Shown here in pieces: positions 62,009 to 64,000 of a stretch of DNA of 64,000 bases. The DNA comes from PALSA-505 sp963699015 (GTDB taxonomy: Bacteria > Actinomycetota > Actinomycetes > Streptosporangiales > Streptosporangiaceae), in the NCBI GenBank assembly GCA_963699015.1, contig CAVOSX010000002.1:744001-808000 (forward strand). Reading direction: 5' to 3'. The translations under genes were made by a program, and so were the position numbers. A model generated the notes under the pieces. That model ran no database searches. It was not told the DNA's origin and was given only the letters and a program-made list of their open reading frames with translations. How positions within the stretch are numbered: the stretch's first letter is position 1; every line of letters starts with the position of its first letter.

Positions 62009-62446
62009 CTAGGTCAGCAGGGCGACGAGGAACCACACCGCGACGGCCGCGACGACCGCCGCCGCCACGCCGCCGAGCACCCACCTGCGGGCCGCGAACG
62101 TACCCTGGCCGGCGGCGGGCCCGGCCGGGCGGTACGCGGCCGCCCACGACTGCAGGGCAGGCTCGCGCCACGACGCCTGCAAGCCGGCTTCCCCGCCGCC
62201 CTGGACGGGGAAGTCCGCGCCGGGGAGGCTGCCGGACCCGGCGGGAGGGGCGGCCGGGGTTTCGATACCACCGAACGGCGCGGGACTGACGTGGCCGCCG
62301 GCCGCCGGGCTTGCGGGCGGCTGCCCCGGGCCGCCGCCCGCCGCCGCGGGGCGGGTCTCGCCCGACCATCTGGCCCCGTCCCACCACCGCACGATGGCGG
62401 GGTTCTCGGGATCGGGATACCAGTCGGGGGCAGCATTCCCGGGCAT
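62009..62446 (-). CDS. DUF2510 domain membrane protein
   Basis: The 145-residue protein begins with a DUF2510 domain (PDWYPDPENPAIVRWWDGAR, then WSGET) and, after a Pro/Gly-rich linker, ends with one membrane helix (VLGGVAAAVVAAVAVWFLVA). DUF2510 proteins accompany actinobacterial T7SS and envelope genes. The function is unknown. It is convergent with the small helical protein gene. Confidence 0.8.
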   Translation of the reverse strand: MPGNAAPDWYPDPENPAIVRWWDGARWSGETRPAAAGGGPGQPPASPAAGGHVSPAPFGGIETPAAPPAGSGSLPGADFPVQGGGEAGLQASWREPALQSWAAAYRPAGPAAGQGTFAARRWVLGGVAAAVVAAVAVWFLVALLT

Positions 62447-62531
62447 AGCTCCCGAATGATAGCGGAGGAGCCTGGCGCCGAAGATATAAGCATCCTAGAA
62501 TATTCATTCGATATCCCGTTATCCTGGCGCT

Positions 62532-62912
62532 ATGCCCGCCGCCCATCTCCCGCCCTCGTGGCCGGCCGGGGTGCATCCGCCGGGCAGCGAGGGATTCGAG
62601 GGGACCGCGGTGACCTGGCTGCTCGACGTGGTCCCGCCGGACTACCGGCTGTACGGAGTGCTGCGCAGGCACCCGGTGGCGCTGGCCGCGATCGCCCGCC
62701 ACCACCTGGCCGCGGCCGTGCAGGGAGCGCGCGAGGGATACCGGATGGCCAGAACCGAGCTGACGCAGGCGCTGCCGCCGCACGCGGTGGACGCGGTGCT
62801 CGCCGCGTACCGGCGGGAAGGCCGCAGGCTGGTGGCCGCCTCCCGGTCTGTGGACGTGGTGGAGCGGGCGCTGCGCGGCGAGGCCTCCGGGCCGAAGATC
62901 GACGAGGGTTAG
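62532..62912 (+). CDS. Hypothetical protein
   Basis: The 126-residue protein starts at ATG 62532 and reads as a basic alpha-helical protein (LLDVVPPDYRLYGVLRRHPV; ALAAIARHHLAAAVQGAREG; RRLVAASRSVDVVERALRGE). No motif or family is recognised. It is divergent from the DUF2510 gene across an 85-bp space. Confidence 0.6.
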   Translation: MPAAHLPPSWPAGVHPPGSEGFEGTAVTWLLDVVPPDYRLYGVLRRHPVALAAIARHHLAAAVQGAREGYRMARTELTQALPPHAVDAVLAAYRREGRRLVAASRSVDVVERALRGEASGPKIDEG

Positions 62913-62980
62913 CGGCCGGGCGAGGTGCGGTCCGAAACCGCCGGGGACGGGCTGGTGCCGGATATCTGAGCGGCGCGGCC

Positions 62981-63634
62981 TCAGGCGCGCAGCGGCGGCG
63001 ACCAGCCGTCGCCGGCCACGTACTCCCGGATCACCCGGGCCGGCACGCCGGCCACCACGCACCGGTCAGGGACGGCTCCGAGCACCACCGAGCCTGCCGC
63101 GATGACCACGTTCCGCCCGATGCACGCGCCGGGCAGGATGATCGCGCCTGCGCCCACCCAGGTGCCCGAGCCGATGGAGACCGCCGTGTTGCGCGGCATC
63201 TGGCGGCCGATCGGGATCTCCGGATCGGCGTAGCCGTGGTTCTGGTCGGTGATGTAGACGTACGGCCCGGTGAACACGTCGTCACCGATGTCGATCGAGT
63301 GATGGGCGACGACGTGGCTGCCCCAGCCGATCACGCAGCGGTCACCGATCCGCAGCACCGGCGGGACGCCAAGGTCCTGGCCGGGGACCATGCCCGCGCA
63401 CATCGTCACGTGCCTGCCGATCAGCGTGCCCTTGCCGACCATGATCCACCGCTCGCCGTAGACGGCCCCGGCCGGGAAGGCGAGCATCGAGCCCGGCCCG
63501 AACGAGGCGAATCTCTGCGCGGCCGGGGTATCGGCGGTGACGACGCCCGCGTTCTGCACTGCCCGCCAGGCCCGGTGTACCAGGACCGACCGGGCGCGCC
63601 GGTAGCGGCGGGTGACCGCGGACCTCCACGCCAT
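62981..63634 (-). CDS. Hexapeptide-repeat acyltransferase
   Basis: The 217-residue protein from ATG 63634 has an N-terminal helical part and a left-handed beta-helix with hexapeptide repeats (IGDRCVIGWGSHVVAHHSID, GSGTWVGAGAIILPGACIGR). A late AGVPARVIREYV closes the fold as in maltose/galactoside O-acetyltransferases. The His in VVAHHS could be the catalytic residue. The acceptor (sugar, polysaccharide) is unknown. It is 51 bp downstream of rlmN on the minus strand. Confidence 0.82.
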   Translation of the reverse strand: MAWRSAVTRRYRRARSVLVHRAWRAVQNAGVVTADTPAAQRFASFGPGSMLAFPAGAVYGERWIMVGKGTLIGRHVTMCAGMVPGQDLGVPPVLRIGDRCVIGWGSHVVAHHSIDIGDDVFTGPYVYITDQNHGYADPEIPIGRQMPRNTAVSIGSGTWVGAGAIILPGACIGRNVVIAAGSVVLGAVPDRCVVAGVPARVIREYVAGDGWSPPLRA

Positions 63635-63680
63635 GGCCGACAACGGTACCGTCCCGTGGCCCCCCGCCGTCCCCGGGCTG

Positions 63681-64000
63681 TTAGCTCGAGGCGGCCAGCT
63701 GGCCGCAGGCGCCGTCGATCTCGCTGCCCCGGGTGTCCCGGACCGTGACCGGCACGCCGTGGGCCTGGATCTGGCCGGTGAACTCATCCATCACCCCGGG
63801 CGCCGAGGCGGTCCACTTCGAGCCCGGCGTCGGGTTGAGCGGGATCAGGTTCACGTGCGCGAGCCGGCCGGCCAGCAGCGCGCCCAGCGCGTCCGCCCGC
63901 CACGGCTGGTCGTTGATGTCACGGATCAGGGCGTACTCGATCGAGACCCGCCGCCCGGTCGCCGCGGCGTAACCCCAGGCGGCGCCGAGGACCTCGGCAA
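63681..64000 (-). CDS. rlmN: 23S rRNA (adenine2503-C2)-methyltransferase RlmN, 3' part
   Basis: The window cuts this minus-strand gene; its stop is TAA at 63681-63683. The visible ~106 residues read VSIEYALIRDINDQ, then LLAGRLAHVNLIPLNPTPGS and a C-terminal VTVRDTRGSEIDGACGQLA, which is the conserved C-terminus of RlmN including the catalytic Cys region (GACGQL). RlmN is a radical-SAM enzyme that methylates A2503 in 23S rRNA. The CxxxCxxC cluster motif lies beyond the window. Confidence 0.93.
   Translation of the reverse strand, partial: AEVLGAAWGYAAATGRRVSIEYALIRDINDQPWRADALGALLAGRLAHVNLIPLNPTPGSKWTASAPGVMDEFTGQIQAHGVPVTVRDTRGSEIDGACGQLAASS

Overview
The window is high-GC DNA (about 70 % by eye, strong G/C third-position bias) with a typical Actinomycetota gene set: mycothiol biosynthesis (mshB), the seven-iron ferredoxin fdxA next to dapC, an actinobacterial succinyl-type dapD, an ECF sigma-E/anti-sigma/RseB-like/TatB stress locus, DUF3107/DUF3117/DUF6758/DUF6113/DUF2510 proteins, a Tad/Flp pilus operon and type VII secretion (T7SS) genes. 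Several neighbour pairs match the Mycobacterium tuberculosis order (ferritin-like with rhlE; methyltransferase/sigE/rseA/tatB; tagA, folP2-like, LOG, dapD), so the bacterium is a free-living, morphologically complex actinomycete. The order cannot be fixed from the sequence alone; Streptosporangiales-like is a guess.

Layout. 0.3-9.5 kb: DUF3107, ferritin-like protein, RhlE helicase, hydrolases, a broken RecB-like nuclease, MBL and PHP proteins, Nudix, CitE-like lyase and a secreted ricin-like protein. 9.9-15.3 kb: mrp, then the envelope-stress block sigE-rseA-rseB-like-tatB, with an O-methyltransferase and DUF3117. 15.5-23.2 kb: paaX with an enoyl-CoA hydratase, tagA, a DivIVA-like gene, a short DHPS-like gene, LOG, dapD, a lysozyme-like secreted protein, fdxA and dapC. 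23.4-30.0 kb: hydrolase, second CysRS, ddaH-rocD, flavin reductase, DUF6113 and mshB. 30.1-34.8 kb: sdhC-sdhA-sdhB and uppP. 34.8-38.8 kb: an island-like segment with an integrase remnant, a secreted phosphoesterase and a PQQ-type beta-propeller protein. 39-43.4 kb: typA, a small ORF followed by strong hairpins, and two secreted proteins of unknown function. 43.5-55.0 kb: a minus-strand Tad pilus operon (cpaB, cpaE, tadA, tadB, tadC, flp, two tadE-like genes, tadG-like, a LysM-BTAD regulator, prepilin peptidase). 55.3-62.4 kb: a T7SS-like cassette (damaged eccC-like gene, WXG100 protein, 651-aa putative substrate, lipoprotein, small helical protein, DUF2510 membrane protein). The window ends with an acyltransferase and the 3' end of rlmN.

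A striking property of the window is the number of frame breaks in conserved genes (RecB-like, rseB-like, divIVA-like, dapD, cysS, ddaH, rocD, flavin reductase, LysM-BTAD, cpaB, eccC), while other long genes (sdhA, typA, tadA, rhlE) are intact. Most are single-base indels that restore the conserved protein when corrected. Sequencing error is the simplest explanation, so protein ends in these entries should be read as reconstructions.

The most interesting stretches are the T7SS-like cassette with a perfect operator-like palindrome in its divergent promoter, the EccC-like protein that appears to lack its first ATPase domain, an in-frame 51-bp minisatellite at the start of a TadE-like pilus gene, 17-bp tandem repeats placed across stop codons, and a long inverted repeat upstream of cysS.
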